In this document: piece after piece, positions 1 to 9,879 of the stretch
How the letters are laid out: each line of letters starts with the position of its first letter
How positions within the stretch are numbered: position 1 is the first letter of the stretch
Origin: Shinella sp. UYSO24
GTDB lineage: Bacteria; Pseudomonadota; Alphaproteobacteria; Rhizobiales; Rhizobiaceae
NCBI GenBank assembly: GCA_902167985.1
Contig: CABHNZ010000005.1
Coordinates: forward strand, 264,073-328,072
Length of the DNA: 64,000 nucleotides
Reading direction: 5' to 3'
The notes under the pieces: generated by a model
Told to the model about the DNA's origin: nothing
Database searches by the model: none
The model's input: the letters and a program-made list of their open reading frames with translations, nothing else
Made by a program: the position numbers and the translations under genes

Positions 1-78
1 CGCATCGAAGACCGTGACCGGCAGGCATTGCGTCGAAAGACCGGGGTCGGGATAGCGGAGGATTTTGAGCAACGGCAT
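1..78 (-). CDS. Peptide deformylase-like protein, N-terminal fragment cut by window edge
   Basis: Only the first 26 codons are inside the window, read on the minus strand from an ATG at 78. The peptide starts MPLLKILRYPDPGL and continues into PVTVFDA. The L-R-Y-P-D-P-x-L pattern is the characteristic opening of peptide deformylases and their paralogues, which remove the N-terminal formyl group from new proteins using a metal ion. The catalytic motifs (GxGLAAxQ, EGCLS, HExDH) lie outside the window, so I cannot tell an active deformylase from one of the def-like paralogues common in rhizobia. The identification rests on this short N-terminal similarity alone. Confidence 0.6.
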   Translation of the reverse strand, partial: MPLLKILRYPDPGLSTQCLPVTVFDA

Positions 79-350
79 GTCTGTCTTCCGATCGTTCGAT
101 GATTGCGCCTTGTCGGGCGTTGCGCGTCACACTGCCGCGGTCGCCTCCAGTGATGAAACCGGGCGGCCGGATGAGGCGTTAGCGCATGTCATGCCGCATT
201 TGCACGGGCAAGCGGTGGATAGGCAAGCCCTAACGCATTTCATGGCTTATGGGCTTGTTGACAATGGTTTTTCGGCCGTGTTGATCCGGCATTAACGCGG
301 GCCCTGCAAGACTGGTGTTGAAGGCTTGCGGGCGAGGCAGAGGGGCGATG

Positions 351-1766
351 ATGAGCGATATTCAGGACGACGAACGCCTGCGCCCGAAAACCGGCGATCC
401 GAGCGAGGATATCTATTCGGAAGCGGGCGCATCCGGCAGGACTTTCTGGCGCAGGTCGGGGCTGCGATCGCCGATCGCGATACGCTGTTCCTGCGGCGGC
501 ATGTGGCGCGACTGCACGAATCCGAGCTTGGCGACCTGCTGGAATCGATCCTGCCCGAGCAGCGTCTGGCGCTGGTCAAGCTGCTGGGGTCGGACTTCGA
601 CCTGACGGCTCTGACCGAGGTCGACGAGGCGATCCGTCTCGAAATCGTCGAGCAGATGCCGAATGAGCAGATCGCAGCCGCGATCGGCCATCTCGATTCG
701 GACGATGCCGTCTACATTCTCGAAGACCTCGATCAGGAAGACCGCGAGGCGATCCTTGCCGAGCTTTCGTTTACCGAGCGGACGCGGCTGAGGCGCGCGC
801 TCGACTATCCGGAAAGCTCTGCTGGCCGACGCATGCAGACGGAGTTCGTCGCCGTGCCGCCGTTCTGGACGGTCGGCCAGACGATCGATCACCTGCGCGA
901 CGATGAGGGCCTGCCGGAGAGCTTTACCCAGATCTTCGTCGTCGATCCGACATTCAAGCTGCGCGGCGTTGTCGATCTCGACCGTATCCTGCGCACCAAG
1001 CGGCAGGTGAAGATTGAGACGATCATGCGGGAGACGAATTACCCGATCCCGGCCTCTATGGACCAGGAAGAGGCGGCCCAGCTCTTCGAGCAATACGACC
1101 TTCTGTCGGCAGCGGTCATCGACGACAATGATCGTCTGGTCGGCGTGCTGACCATCGACGACGTGGTCGATGTCATCCAGGAAGAGGCCGAGGAAGACTT
1201 CATGCGCATCGGCGGTGTCGGTGACGAAGAGCTTTCCGACTCGGTCGTCGATACGTCGAAATCGCGCGTACCGTGGCTGCTGGTCAATCTCGTCACCGCC
1301 TTCATTTCCGCTTCGGTGATTTCGCTGTTCGAAGCGACGATCGAGCAGGTGGTGGCGCTTGCCATCCTGATGCCGATCGTGGCGGGGATGGGCGGCAATG
1401 CCGGTTCGCAGACGATGACGGTGACGGTGAGGGCGCTCGCCACCCGCGATCTCGATATTCACAATGCCTGGCGGGTTGCCCGCCGCGAGGTGGGGGTAGG
1501 CCTTATCAACGGGGCGGTCATCGGCTCTCTCGTCGGGACAGTCGCCGGTCTCTGGTTCAACGATATCCATATCGGCGGGCTGATCGCGACTGCGATGGTC
1601 ATCAACATGTTTGCCGCGGCCGTCGCCGGGATTACCATTCCCGTGCTTCTCAACCGGGCCGCGCGACCCCGCCGTCTCATCGGCAGTCTTCGTCACCGCC
1701 GTGACCGATACGACCGGTTTCTTCTCGTTTCTCGGGCTTGCGACATGGTGGTTTGCGATTGGATAG
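351..1766 (+). CDS. mgtE: Magnesium transporter MgtE (reading frame broken by deletions)
   Basis: MgtE is an inner-membrane Mg2+ channel/transporter gated by cytosolic Mg2+. Order of parts: MgtE N domain (about residues 35-140), a pair of CBS domains (about 145-265, ending near GVLTIDDVVDVIQ), then a membrane domain with several hydrophobic helices and the conserved GGNAGSQTMTVTVRAL stretch. The ATG at 351 is preferred over the adjacent one at 348 because of AGAGGGG just upstream. The frame breaks twice. Near 428 one C seems lost (GGC-CGC), moving from IYSEAG to RIRQDFL. Near 1660 two bases seem lost from a GGCGCC-like string, after which another frame reads DPAVSSAVFVTAVTDTTGFF and ends in ATWWFAIG with stop at 1764-1766, as in other rhizobial MgtE proteins. 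Corrected length is about 472 residues, normal for the family. Confidence 0.93.
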
Positions 1767-1796
1767 CGGGCCTCCGGCCGCCGTTGCTGCACAAAA

Positions 1797-1818
1797 TTGA
1801 CTGTTACGTAAAAGTCAA
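1797..1818. promoter_or_regulatory. MerR/LiuR-type operator palindrome
   Basis: The 22-base element reads TTGACTGTTACG followed by TAAAAGTCAA. It is palindromic apart from one mismatched pair, with core TTACGTAA and arms TTGACT/AGTCAA. This form is typical of operators bound by MerR-family regulators of the LiuR type. It lies 125 bases before the MerR gene and just beyond the mgtE stop, so autoregulation of the downstream MerR gene is the simplest reading. Confidence 0.6.
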
Positions 1819-1942
1819 TTAATTTGCCTCACTTCGGGGCATCGATTGCCGCAGGCTTGCGGCGAGGATGCTGCAAGGCGATGACCTACGCGTCGCGATA
1901 TCCGGGCGGGCCTTCAGCCGCCGGACGGTGCTGTAGCAGGAC

Positions 1943-2335
1943 ATGACTGTGGACAAATATTACACGATTACCGAACTGACCCGCGAATTCGGCATCTCGA
2001 CGCGGACGCTGCGTTTCTACGAGGACGAGGGGCTCATTCATCCGGAGCGGCGCGGTCGCACCCGGCTGTTTCGCGCCGCTGACCGGCGTCTGATCGTGGA
2101 AATCCTGCGCGGACGGCGGATCGGGTTCACGGTCGCCGAGATCCGCGAGATCATCCAGATCTACAAGGAGCCGCCGGGCGAGATGGGCCAGCTGAAGCTC
2201 CTGATGAAGCGTGTCGACGAGAAGCGCGACGAGCTTCGCCAGAAGCGCAAGGATATCGACGAGACGCTGGTCGAACTCGACAATGTCGAGGAAGCCTGTC
2301 TGACGCGGCTTGCCGAAATCGGCGTCGGCACCTGA
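1943..2335 (+). CDS. MerR-family transcriptional regulator, LiuR-like
   Basis: A 130-residue dimeric DNA-binding regulator. The N-terminal winged helix has YYTITELTREFGISTRTLRF, followed by YEDEGLIHPERRG and a second wing helix. The C-terminal half (about 80-125) is a charged dimerisation coiled coil. The C-terminus lacks the cysteine cluster of metal-sensing MerR proteins. Sequence style and length match LiuR-like regulators that control branched-chain amino acid or acyl-CoA catabolism in proteobacteria. No acyl-CoA dehydrogenase operon is adjacent, so its targets must lie elsewhere. A palindromic operator at 1797-1818 suggests autoregulation. The start follows AGCAGGA. The frame is intact. 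Confidence 0.85.
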   Translation: MTVDKYYTITELTREFGISTRTLRFYEDEGLIHPERRGRTRLFRAADRRLIVEILRGRRIGFTVAEIREIIQIYKEPPGEMGQLKLLMKRVDEKRDELRQKRKDIDETLVELDNVEEACLTRLAEIGVGT

Positions 2336-2348
2336 TCTGTCGGTCCAG

Positions 2349-2376
2349 AATTGCCGCCGTCACTTCGGCGGCAATT
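2349..2376. terminator. Hairpin between convergent merR and mobB
   Basis: A perfect 11-bp stem (AATTGCCGCCG / CGGCGGCAATT) with a 6-base loop. The loop contains the TGA stop codon of mobB on the minus strand. It sits 13 bases after the merR stop, so it can serve both convergent genes. There is no T-run on either side, so intrinsic termination would be weak. Confidence 0.5.
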
Positions 2377-2883
2377 GCGTGATGTCGGCAATGAAATCGG
2401 CAATCGCGACCGTGTCATTGAGGTCGAAGACCGGCAGGTCGCTGCCCTCGACCGGGTGATCTGCCGCAATCGCCCGGATATGGGGATCCGACGGCGCCAG
2501 TGGCTCGCGGCTTTTCGCTTCCAGCCGCCGTGCTCGATCTTCGGTACCGGTTCGCGCTTGTAGCCCTCTATCAGGACCAGATCGCAGGGGGCGATGCGCG
2601 AAAGGATCTCGGCAAGCGTCGGCTCGGCGCGCCGCGCAATTCATGCATGATGGCAAAGCGCGTGCCGGAGACGATCGTCACCTCATGGCGCCGGCCTCGC
2701 GATGGCGGAAGCTGTCGGCGCGACCTTGTCGATATCGAAATCATGATGGGCGTGCTTGATGGTGGAGATCTTGTAGCCGCGTCGCGTGAACTCGCTGACG
2801 AGGCGCACGGCAAGCCCGGTCTTGCCGGAATTCTTCCAGCCGGAAATGCCGAAGACGCGCGGGTGCTGATAGTGGTCGGTCAT
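2360..2883 (-). CDS. mobB: Molybdopterin-guanine dinucleotide biosynthesis protein MobB (frame broken four times)
   Basis: MobB is a GTP-binding P-loop protein that assists MobA in attaching GMP to molybdopterin. The N-terminus reads FGISGWKNSGKTGLAVRLV, with Walker A G-W-K-N-S-G-K-T, then TIKHAHHDFDIDK, both diagnostic. As read, the frame is lost four times, near 2721 (GGCGCC to GCGCC), 2687, 2624 and 2533; restoring one base at each gives one continuous 175-residue protein that passes through VTIVSGTRFAIMHELRGAPE and ends at IADITQLPPK. Its ATG overlaps the mobA stop (ATGA), so translation is probably coupled. Four losses in 0.5 kb is a high local density; genuine decay is possible but I favour sequence error. 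Confidence 0.85.
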
Positions 2884-3550
2884 TGCATGTCCTCGGCAAA
2901 CCGGCGCGCCTCTGCGAGCTCTTCCGGCGTATTGATGTTGTAGAATGGGTCGAGCGGGCCGCTCGCCGTGGAGACCAGCGGAAAATCGACGGTCACTGTG
3001 CGGTGACGGGCAAGAAAGGCGTTCATGCGCCGCTTGTCGTCGGTCGTGATCCATCGGGCGAGATCATCGGCGATGGCGACAGGCCAGAGCGCAAAGACGG
3101 GATGCTGACGGCCGAGGCTTGCGGCAACGGCGATCGTTCCGGGCGCGTGATGGCTGAAGCCAGGCTTTCAGCAAGATCGGCGGGCAGGAAAGGGCTGTCG
3201 GACGGGGCGGTCAGGAGATATCCGGCATCCGGCATGGTGGCGGCCAGATGGTTGAGACCTGCCAGCACGCCTGCAAGCGGGCCGAGCTGGCCATCGATCG
3301 TGTCGGGAATGCGCGGGATCGCGGCGTCGATTGCTTCAGCCATTCCGAAATCGGCCGGTGCGTTGAGCATGAGGCAGGACACTTGCGGGGACAGGGTCGC
3401 GATGACCCGCTCAAGGATCGTCTCGTCCGCTCTCATCGGCAGGAAGGCTTTCTGCGTGCCCATTCGGCTCGATTTGCCGCCCGCAAGGATGAGGCCCGGC
3501 GGTTTTTGGATGGAAAGGGCATGAATGACGATCTCCCGAATCGCCGTCAT
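2880..3550 (-). CDS. mobA: Molybdenum cofactor guanylyltransferase MobA (one frameshift)
   Basis: MobA transfers GMP from GTP to Mo-molybdopterin, giving the bis-MGD cofactor of DMSO-reductase-family enzymes. The nucleotide-binding signature LILAGGKSSRMGTQKAF is at about residues 17-33, followed by LGPLAGVLAGL and LLTAPSDSPFLP. One G or C appears lost near 3140 (CCCGG read as CCGG); restoring it joins SAITRPG to TIAVAASLGRQHPVFALWP and a C-terminus ending in PEELAEARRFAEDMQ. Corrected length is 223 residues, normal for MobA. The start at 3550 is chosen because the preceding open frame shows no family similarity. Operon with mobB through a 4-base overlap. Confidence 0.88.
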
Positions 3551-3833
3551 CTGCCGGTGCGGCGCTCGAGTTCTTGATACGACATGACCGAGAAATGTCT
3601 TAGCTGATTGTATTGTCGCCAGCACTTGCGCAGATCGCTCCCTGAATATCAGGGGGTGCCTGATCGAATGTTCAAGCACATAGGCCAATTGACGGTGGTG
3701 CATTAACTCTTGTTCAACCGAATGTCCCGAGTGTGCCCCTTACATATTCCCGCATGAGGCTGGAATCGTGCCGATGAACCTTGCGCATGAAACGCGTCGG
3801 GATGGCAGGGTTACAAGATCCGAGGGGGATTTT

Positions 3834-6396
3834 ATGCTGTTTATCGACCGTCTCTTGCAGGGGCGCAGGATCGTTACGAAGGTTCTGCTTTTCGTCGTGC
3901 CGCTGGTGCTTCTGATCGCCGGCGTCGGCCTTGCCGGCTATTACACCGCCAATACGCTCAATGGTCACATGACGGTGACACGCGCGACGATCGAGAATAT
4001 CGGCGATTTCGAAAACCTTCAGGCCTCGCTGCAAGGGTTTACCGAAAAGCCTGCCGACGACACGCTTGCGGCCTTGAAGGCGGCAATTGCCCGGCAGAAG
4101 AGCGGCGTCGGCAATCTGGAAACCCTGCTCGTGACGGATGGCGACCGCGAGCGCGTCGCGTCGTCTCCGGGCTTGCGGCGAAGCTCACCACCTCCACGGA
4201 TATGCTCTGGACCATCCACCAGCAGCGCGATGCGACGATTGCCGGTATCGGCACCATGCTCGACAATGTCGGCAAGCTTTCCGAGGCCGTCGCCAAGCAG
4301 GGCGGCGTGGTGCAGCGGCAGTTCGACGGCAAGGAGCGCTTTGCCAAGAAGCTGCTGTTCGAAGCCTATGCCTATCGTTCGATCGGCAAGCGGATGGAAG
4401 TGCTCCGCAACTCGGTGCGCGATGCGGAAAGCGACGAGGCGGTGGCCAATGCCGCCCAGACCAATGGCGCGGCGCTGAGGGCGGAATTCGACCGTATCGA
4501 CAGCATGCTGACCTCTGCCGGTCATCAGGTGATGCAGCCGCTGCAGCAGGCGACGGACAACCTGCTTGCGACGGCCAAGGGCAATCTCGGCCCGGCTGAG
4601 AAGGCGCAGGCGCTGCGCATCGCCACCAGCGCCTTCATGCGGCCGCAGGGCGATCTGGCGGCGGATGTGACGAAGAAATCGAGCGAGGCGGCCGACCGTT
4701 TCGTCGAGATGGAGGGCGAGGTCTCGACGCTGCGCGACCTGCTTTCGCAGATCGACATGTCGCTGCAGCTGGTCAATGCCCTGCGCCTTGATACGGAGCG
4801 CTTCCTCGGTCGCCCGTCGGATGACACGCGCACCGTGGTGATGAACGATATCAACAGCCTCAAGGCTGCGGCCGGCAAGGTGTCCGTACTCAACGGCGCC
4901 AATGCCGCTACCCGTGATTTCGGGCCGAAGGTGGACGCGATTGCCGACCAGCTCGTCGATGCGACGACGAAGATGCTGGCGATCGGTGATCAGTGGGCGC
5001 AGGCGAGAACGGCTGCAACCGCGACCCTGACGGCCGGCATGGCCGGTCTGAAGAACTTCGTCGCCCAGGCGCAGGAAGTCGGCAAGGAAGACAGCGAGCG
5101 TTCGGCGCATATGTCGGTCATCGCCATGGCCGTCGGTACGCTGCTTGCGATTGCCGGTGGCCTGATGCTGGTCGAGACGCTGCGCGGGCCTCTGCGCCGT
5201 GTGACGGATGTGATGAAGCGGCTTGCGGATGGCGACCTCGAGGTCGGCATCGACGGTCGTGAACGCGGCGACGAAATCGGCGACATGGTACGCTCGGTCA
5301 GCGTCTTCCGCGATGCGGCGCGCGAAAATGTCCGGTTGGAACAGGAAGCGGCCATGGCCCGCGAGGCGTCGGCGGCCGAGAGCGAACGCCGTGCTGCCGA
5401 ACGCGCGCGGGTGGCGGGCGAGCAGCAGGCAGCGCTTGCAGCGCTCGGCTCCGTGCTCGACCGGCTGGCGGAAGGCGATCTGGAACGCACCATGGACGAC
5501 AATCTCGCCGAGGATTTCGTCGATATGGCGCAGACCTATAACCGTGCCGTCGAAGCCTGCGTGCAACGTTGTCCGAAGTGCGGTCTGCTACCTACGAGAT
5601 CGATGGCGGTACCGGCAATCTGGCGGCATCGGCCGACGATCTGGCGCGCCGCACGGAACAGCAGGCGGCAGCGCTGGAAGAAAGTTCAAGTGCCCTTCGC
5701 CATCTGAGCGACGTCGTCCGTACCACGGCCGACAGCGCCCGCCGGACCTCAAGCTCGGTCAATGAGGCGGAAGAGTTTGCGGTTCGCTCCGGCGAGGTAG
5801 TGGCCCGCGCCGTGGTGGCGATGGGCGATATCAGCCGGTCGTCGGAAAAGATCGCGACGATCATCGGCGTTATCGATGAAATCGCCTTCCAGACCAATCT
5901 TCTGGCGCTGAATGCCGGTGTGGAGGCCGCGCGTGCAGGCGAGGCGGGCCGTGGCTTTGCGGTCGTCGCGCAGGAAGTGCGCGAGCTTGCACAGCGCTGC
6001 GCCTCCGCTGCCCGCGAGATCAAGGGGCTTATCTCGGCCAGCTCGTCGCAGGTCAGCAATGGTGTCCATCTGGTCGAGGAGACCGGTGAGGCCCTGTCGC
6101 GGATCATCGGACATGTCAGCGACGTGCGCCAGCTCGTCTCGCAGATTTCGGCAGCGACGACCGAGCAGTCGAACGGTATCGGCGAGGTGACGCGCGCGGT
6201 GCAGGAGGTCGAGGCGATCACCCAGCGCAATGCGGCAATGGTCGAGGAGAACAATGCCGAGATCCACGGGCTTCGTCGCCGGGTGGAGACGCTGTCGCAG
6301 ATGATCGAGCGCTTCAAGACGCGTGATGCGCGGGTGGAGGCTCCTGTCGGTTTCTACGACCGCCGGGCATCGGGGCGCGGCCGCGAGGTGGCCTGA
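3834..6396 (+). CDS. Methyl-accepting chemotaxis protein (two frameshifts)
   Basis: A membrane chemoreceptor signalling to CheA/CheW. Corrected length is about 854 residues. First transmembrane helix near residues 18-38 ([19 protein letters not shown]), a large helical sensor region of about 380 residues, a second membrane helix ([15 protein letters not shown]), a HAMP domain, a second HAMP-like unit ([11 protein letters not shown]), then the MCP signalling domain. The conserved hairpin tip is seen as [20 protein letters not shown] followed by [20 protein letters not shown]. No C-terminal CheR-binding pentapeptide is present. One base is missing near 4159 (GCCG read as GCG) and one near 5557 (CCC read as CC); repair gives [13 protein letters not shown] and [13 protein letters not shown]. 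The ATG at 3834 follows CGAGGGGGA. The ligand cannot be inferred. Confidence 0.92.
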
Positions 6397-6533
6397 GGCC
6401 ACGGCAAATCGGCAGGGTGGCAACGCGGTAAGGCGGCAAGAGCCGTAGCGACCATCCTCTGACGTGACTATCATGGCGGCTCCGGTGTGCAGGCATCGGG
6501 GCCGTTTTCATTTGATCCGGCGAGAGAGGGATC

Positions 6534-7508
6534 ATGAACAGCTCGATTTTCCCGGCCGCGCTGGATGGCGAAGCCTTCCGCCTCTGGCGTCGTGATCGCG
6601 ACCGCTGGCAGGCTGCGGTGCTGACGATCTGCGCGCGCGAGCGTCTGGCGGCGGGTGCGCCCGTCGCATTTCCGACGGGAACCAATCTCGTCGTCGCGCT
6701 GGATGACCGGCTTGTGCTGAAGGTCTTTCCGCCGATTTTTCGCAGTCAGTTCGAGGCGGAAGTGGCAACGCTTGCGCAGCTTGCCGGGCGTCTCGCATTC
6801 GCCATTCCCGCAATCGTGGCGACGGGCGAAATCGAAGGATGGTCGTATCTCTGCATGACCCGGCTTCAAGGTATCGTCGGATCCGAGGTCTGGCCGAGGC
6901 TCGATGATGGCGCGAGGCGGGATCTGCTCTTCGATATCGGGGAGACGATCGCCGCCGTGCAGGCGGTTCCGCCGGGGCCAATCGGTCAGGGGCTACCGGA
7001 TTGGCGGGCCTTTATCGAACGGCAGATAGACGGGTGTCGGGCTCGGCATCAGGCGAGAGGCCTTGGCGAAAAACATCTTGATGATCTGGATGGCATTCTG
7101 GCGGATGCCCGGTCGGTGATCCCTCTTAACGGGCCATCGGTCATACTGACGGGGGAATATATCCCCGAGAATTTCCTTCTGGCGGAACGCAATGGCCGCT
7201 GGCAGATTTCCGGGCTCTTCGATTTCGGCGACGTGATGACGGGGTTTGCCGATTATGATCTTCTGGGGCCGAGCGCCTTCATGTCCGCCGGTCGGGCGGA
7301 TCTGGTTTCGGCTCTCCTATCCGGGTTCGGCTGCCGTGCCTGGGATCCGGACGAGGAATGGCGCCGTCGGCTCTTCACGCTCATGCTGCTCCACCGGGCA
7401 AGCGATCTGCGCAATGTCGCGATTGCCGGCTGGGAGGATAAGGTCGATCACCTTGCCGACCTCGCATGGCTGATCTGGCCGGCCGAGGACGCTATCACCC
7501 GCCGGTGA
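6534..7508 (+). CDS. Aminoglycoside phosphotransferase-fold protein with atypical catalytic loop
   Basis: A 324-residue protein of the APH/choline kinase-like superfamily. Visible parts: a nucleotide-binding lobe with [15 protein letters not shown] (probable ATP-contacting Lys), a catalytic-loop region reading [16 protein letters not shown], and a metal-binding region [20 protein letters not shown]. In canonical APH enzymes the loop is HGDxxxxN; here H-x-D is replaced by TGEY, although the downstream Asn and the DFGD aspartates are kept. It may belong to the group of related kinases that share this TGEY form, or be a non-catalytic binder. It should not be read as a resistance gene. Its last 14 bases overlap the end of convergent moaA. 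The frame is intact. Confidence 0.75.
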   Translation: MNSSIFPAALDGEAFRLWRRDRDRWQAAVLTICARERLAAGAPVAFPTGTNLVVALDDRLVLKVFPPIFRSQFEAEVATLAQLAGRLAFAIPAIVATGEIEGWSYLCMTRLQGIVGSEVWPRLDDGARRDLLFDIGETIAAVQAVPPGPIGQGLPDWRAFIERQIDGCRARHQARGLGEKHLDDLDGILADARSVIPLNGPSVILTGEYIPENFLLAERNGRWQISGLFDFGDVMTGFADYDLLGPSAFMSAGRADLVSALLSGFGCRAWDPDEEWRRRLFTLMLLHRASDLRNVAIAGWEDKVDHLADLAWLIWPAEDAITRR

Positions 7509-8544
7509 CGCTCATGTGGCGGGCGACTGCCGGGCGGCGATGGTTGCGGTCGATGATGAAGTCGTGGCCCTTCGGCTTGCGCAGGATGGCCTCGTCGATG
7601 GCGTTCGACAGGTAGGCGGCGTCTTCGGAGGCGCGCAGCGCCGTGCGCAGGTCGGCGGCATCGTTCTGGCCGAGGCACATGTAGAGCGTGCCGGTGCAGG
7701 TCAGACGAACGCGGTTGCAGCTCTCGCAGAAATTATGGGTCATCGGCGTGATGAAGCCGAGCCGGCCGCCGGTCTCCTTCACGGTGACATAGCGCGCCGG
7801 GCCGCCGGTCTGGTAGCCGATATCGGTCAGGGTGAATTCGCTTTCCAGCTGGGCGCGGACTTCCGACAGCGGCAGGTAGCGGTCGGTGCGGTCTTCCTCG
7901 ATCTCGCCCATGGGCATGGTTTCGATGACGGTCAGGTCCATGCCGCGGTCATGAGCGAAGCGCATCATTCCGGCAATCTCGTCGCCGTTGAAATCCTTCA
8001 GCGCCACGGCATTGAGCTTGATCTTCAGGCCGGCGCGCTGGGCAGCGTCAAGGCCTTCCATGACCTTGGAGAAATCACCCCAACGGGTGATCTGGCGGAA
8101 TTTTTCGGGATCGAGCGTGTCGAGCGAGACATTGATGCGGCGCACGCCGCAATCGTAGAGTTCGTCGGCATAACGGGCGAGCTGCGAACCATTTGTGGTG
8201 AGCGTCAGCTCTTCCAGAGCGCCGTCATGGACCCGCTTTCCGAGCTCGCGCACCAGATACATGATGTTCTTGCGCACCAGCGGCTCGCCGCCGGTGAGGC
8301 GGATCTTGCGCACGCCCTTGTCGATGAAGGCCGAACAGAGGCGGTTCAGCTCTTCCAGCGTCAACAGATCCTTCTTCGGCAGGAAGGTCATGTTTTCGGC
8401 CATGCAATAGGTGCAGCGGAAATCGCAGCGATCCGTCACGGAGACGCGCAGATAGGTGACGGCCCGGCCGAAAGGGTCGATCATCGGTTCTTTGCTGGGC
8501 TTCAGCGCCATGGCGCTGCCGAGCGGGCCTACGATTGTATTCAC
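7495..8544 (-). CDS. moaA: GTP 3',8-cyclase MoaA
   Basis: MoaA is the radical-SAM enzyme that, with MoaC, converts GTP into cyclic pyranopterin monophosphate, the first step of molybdenum cofactor synthesis. The 349-residue frame is intact. N-terminal [4Fe-4S] motif [22 protein letters not shown] for SAM binding; C-terminal cluster motif [18 protein letters not shown]; and a C-terminal Gly-Gly (SVTGG) that is functionally important in MoaA. Length is typical. The gene is convergent with the APH-fold gene (14-base overlap). mobA and mobB lie about 4 kb away but in a separate unit. Confidence 0.97.
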   Translation of the reverse strand: MNTIVGPLGSAMALKPSKEPMIDPFGRAVTYLRVSVTDRCDFRCTYCMAENMTFLPKKDLLTLEELNRLCSAFIDKGVRKIRLTGGEPLVRKNIMYLVRELGKRVHDGALEELTLTTNGSQLARYADELYDCGVRRINVSLDTLDPEKFRQITRWGDFSKVMEGLDAAQRAGLKIKLNAVALKDFNGDEIAGMMRFAHDRGMDLTVIETMPMGEIEEDRTDRYLPLSEVRAQLESEFTLTDIGYQTGGPARYVTVKETGGRLGFITPMTHNFCESCNRVRLTCTGTLYMCLGQNDAADLRTALRASEDAAYLSNAIDEAILRKPKGHDFIIDRNHRRPAVARHMSVTGG

Positions 8545-8700
8545 GCGTATTCTCCTTGGCCGCCAAGGTGGGAGCTTTGCACCGTTGCGTCAAGATCGAC
8601 CGAAGCATATCAGGGGGTCGGAAGATTGGATGAAACCGCTTGCGCTTTCGTGGACTGGTTCATAATTCCGTGAAGCCCGATTTGCAACGAGGAGAAGATG

Positions 8701-9072
8701 ATGAGCGAGATCTGGCCGACGGAGCTTCGGGTGAGCCGCGACCGGCGCACGCTGACGGTGAGCTTCTCCAGCGGTGACGTGTTTGCGCTGCCGGCTGAGC
8801 GCATGCGCGTCATGTCGCCGTCCGCCGAGGTTCAGGGCCATGGTCCGGGGCAGAAGGTGACGGTTCCGGGCAAGCGCGACGTGGTGATCACCGGCGTGCT
8901 GCCGGCCGGACATTACGCCGTGCGGATCGCCTTCGATGACGGCCATGACAGCGGCATCTTCACATGGCCCTATCTGCATGAACTCGGCACCAAGGGCGAG
9001 GCGCTGTTTGCCGACTATGAGCGCGAGCTTGCCGAAAAGGGCCTTTCACGCGATCGGCCGGCGCGGCGATAA
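8701..9072 (+). CDS. DUF971 / GBBH-like N-terminal domain protein
   Basis: A 123-residue cytosolic protein of the DUF971 family, which resembles the small N-terminal domain of gamma-butyrobetaine hydroxylase. Seen here: WPTELRVSRDRRTLTVSFSS, the conserved YAVRIAFDDGHDSGIFTW stretch, and YLHELG near the end. DUF971 proteins are often found near iron-sulfur or molybdenum cofactor genes, and moaA is divergent 156 bases away, which fits a cofactor link but does not prove it. The second of two adjacent ATGs (8701) has the better spacing from GGAG at 8691-8694. The biochemical role is not known to me. Confidence 0.85.
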   Translation: MSEIWPTELRVSRDRRTLTVSFSSGDVFALPAERMRVMSPSAEVQGHGPGQKVTVPGKRDVVITGVLPAGHYAVRIAFDDGHDSGIFTWPYLHELGTKGEALFADYERELAEKGLSRDRPARR

Positions 9073-9205
9073 GCGAGCCTGAGGGTTCGAGTGTCTCCGA
9101 CATCGAACGCTCCAAGGGAGTACAGCCCGTCGCAGAGGTGTCATATGCGGCGGATAAGGGGCACGGCAAAGCATGATGGGCAAAGCATCATGGACGGGGG
9201 CATTT

Positions 9206-9859
9206 ATGACGATCATCACATCTGTTGAGGAATTGAAGGCGATCTATGCCGGCGTATCGGAGGCATCGCTCGTGAAGGTGACGGACCACCTGACGGCTGA
9301 ATACCGGCAGATGATCGAGGCTTCGCCTTTCTGCGCCTTTGCGACCGTCGGGCCTGAAGGCATGGATTGTTCGCCACGCGGTGATCTCGGCGGCGTGGTG
9401 CGGATCGAGGATGACAGGACGCTGGCCCTGCCGGACTGGCGCGGCAATAACCGTATCGATTCGCTCATCAACATCGTGCGCGACCCGCGGGTGGCGCTGA
9501 TGTTTCTCGTCCCCGGCTCGAATACGGCCATGCGCGTCAATGGACGCGCGGTGGTTTCGGTCGATCCGGCGCTGCTCGACAGTTTCGAAATGGATGGGCG
9601 GCATCCGCGCAGCGTGACGCTGGTGACGATCGGTGAAGTCTACTTCCAGTGTGCGCGGGCGCTGATGCGTGCGGAATTATGGAACCCGGAACGGTTCGTC
9701 GACCCGAAAAGCCTGCCGACGCCCGGAACCCTGCTGAAATCGGCCAAGGACGATTTCGACCGTGAGACCTATGATCGAGAATGGCCGGAAAGGGCTGCGA
9801 AAACATGTGGTGACATGGTTTTCCGCGCGCTTTTCCAGGACGGTAACAAGGTGATGTGA
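9206..9859 (+). CDS. Pyridoxamine 5'-phosphate oxidase-like FMN protein (MSMEG_1061-type)
   Basis: A split-barrel flavoprotein of the PPOX superfamily. Visible family features: FCAFATVGPEGMDCSPRGD, the LALPDWRGNNRIDSLINI core that helps bind FMN, and PRVALMFLVPGSNTAMRVNG. The substrate is unknown; relatives are assigned as uncharacterised FMN-dependent oxidoreductases. The ATG at 9206 follows ACGGGGG. The C-terminus looks shifted: adding one A near 9804 would end the protein at KTMW with a stop at 9811-9813 (202 residues), as expected for the family, instead of the unconserved tail that runs to 9859. Confidence 0.85.
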   Translation: MTIITSVEELKAIYAGVSEASLVKVTDHLTAEYRQMIEASPFCAFATVGPEGMDCSPRGDLGGVVRIEDDRTLALPDWRGNNRIDSLINIVRDPRVALMFLVPGSNTAMRVNGRAVVSVDPALLDSFEMDGRHPRSVTLVTIGEVYFQCARALMRAELWNPERFVDPKSLPTPGTLLKSAKDDFDRETYDREWPERAAKTCGDMVFRALFQDGNKVM

Positions 9860-9879
9860 GTAGCGGATCCTGCCGCGGC

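Noticed and set aside
65..295. Small plus-strand open frame at the left edge
   Set aside because: It overlaps the minus-strand deformylase-like start, has no similarity or ribosome site, and looks like chance coding potential.
6534..7508. Aminoglycoside resistance gene
   Set aside because: The catalytic HxD is absent and the core-genome context gives no sign of a resistance cassette.
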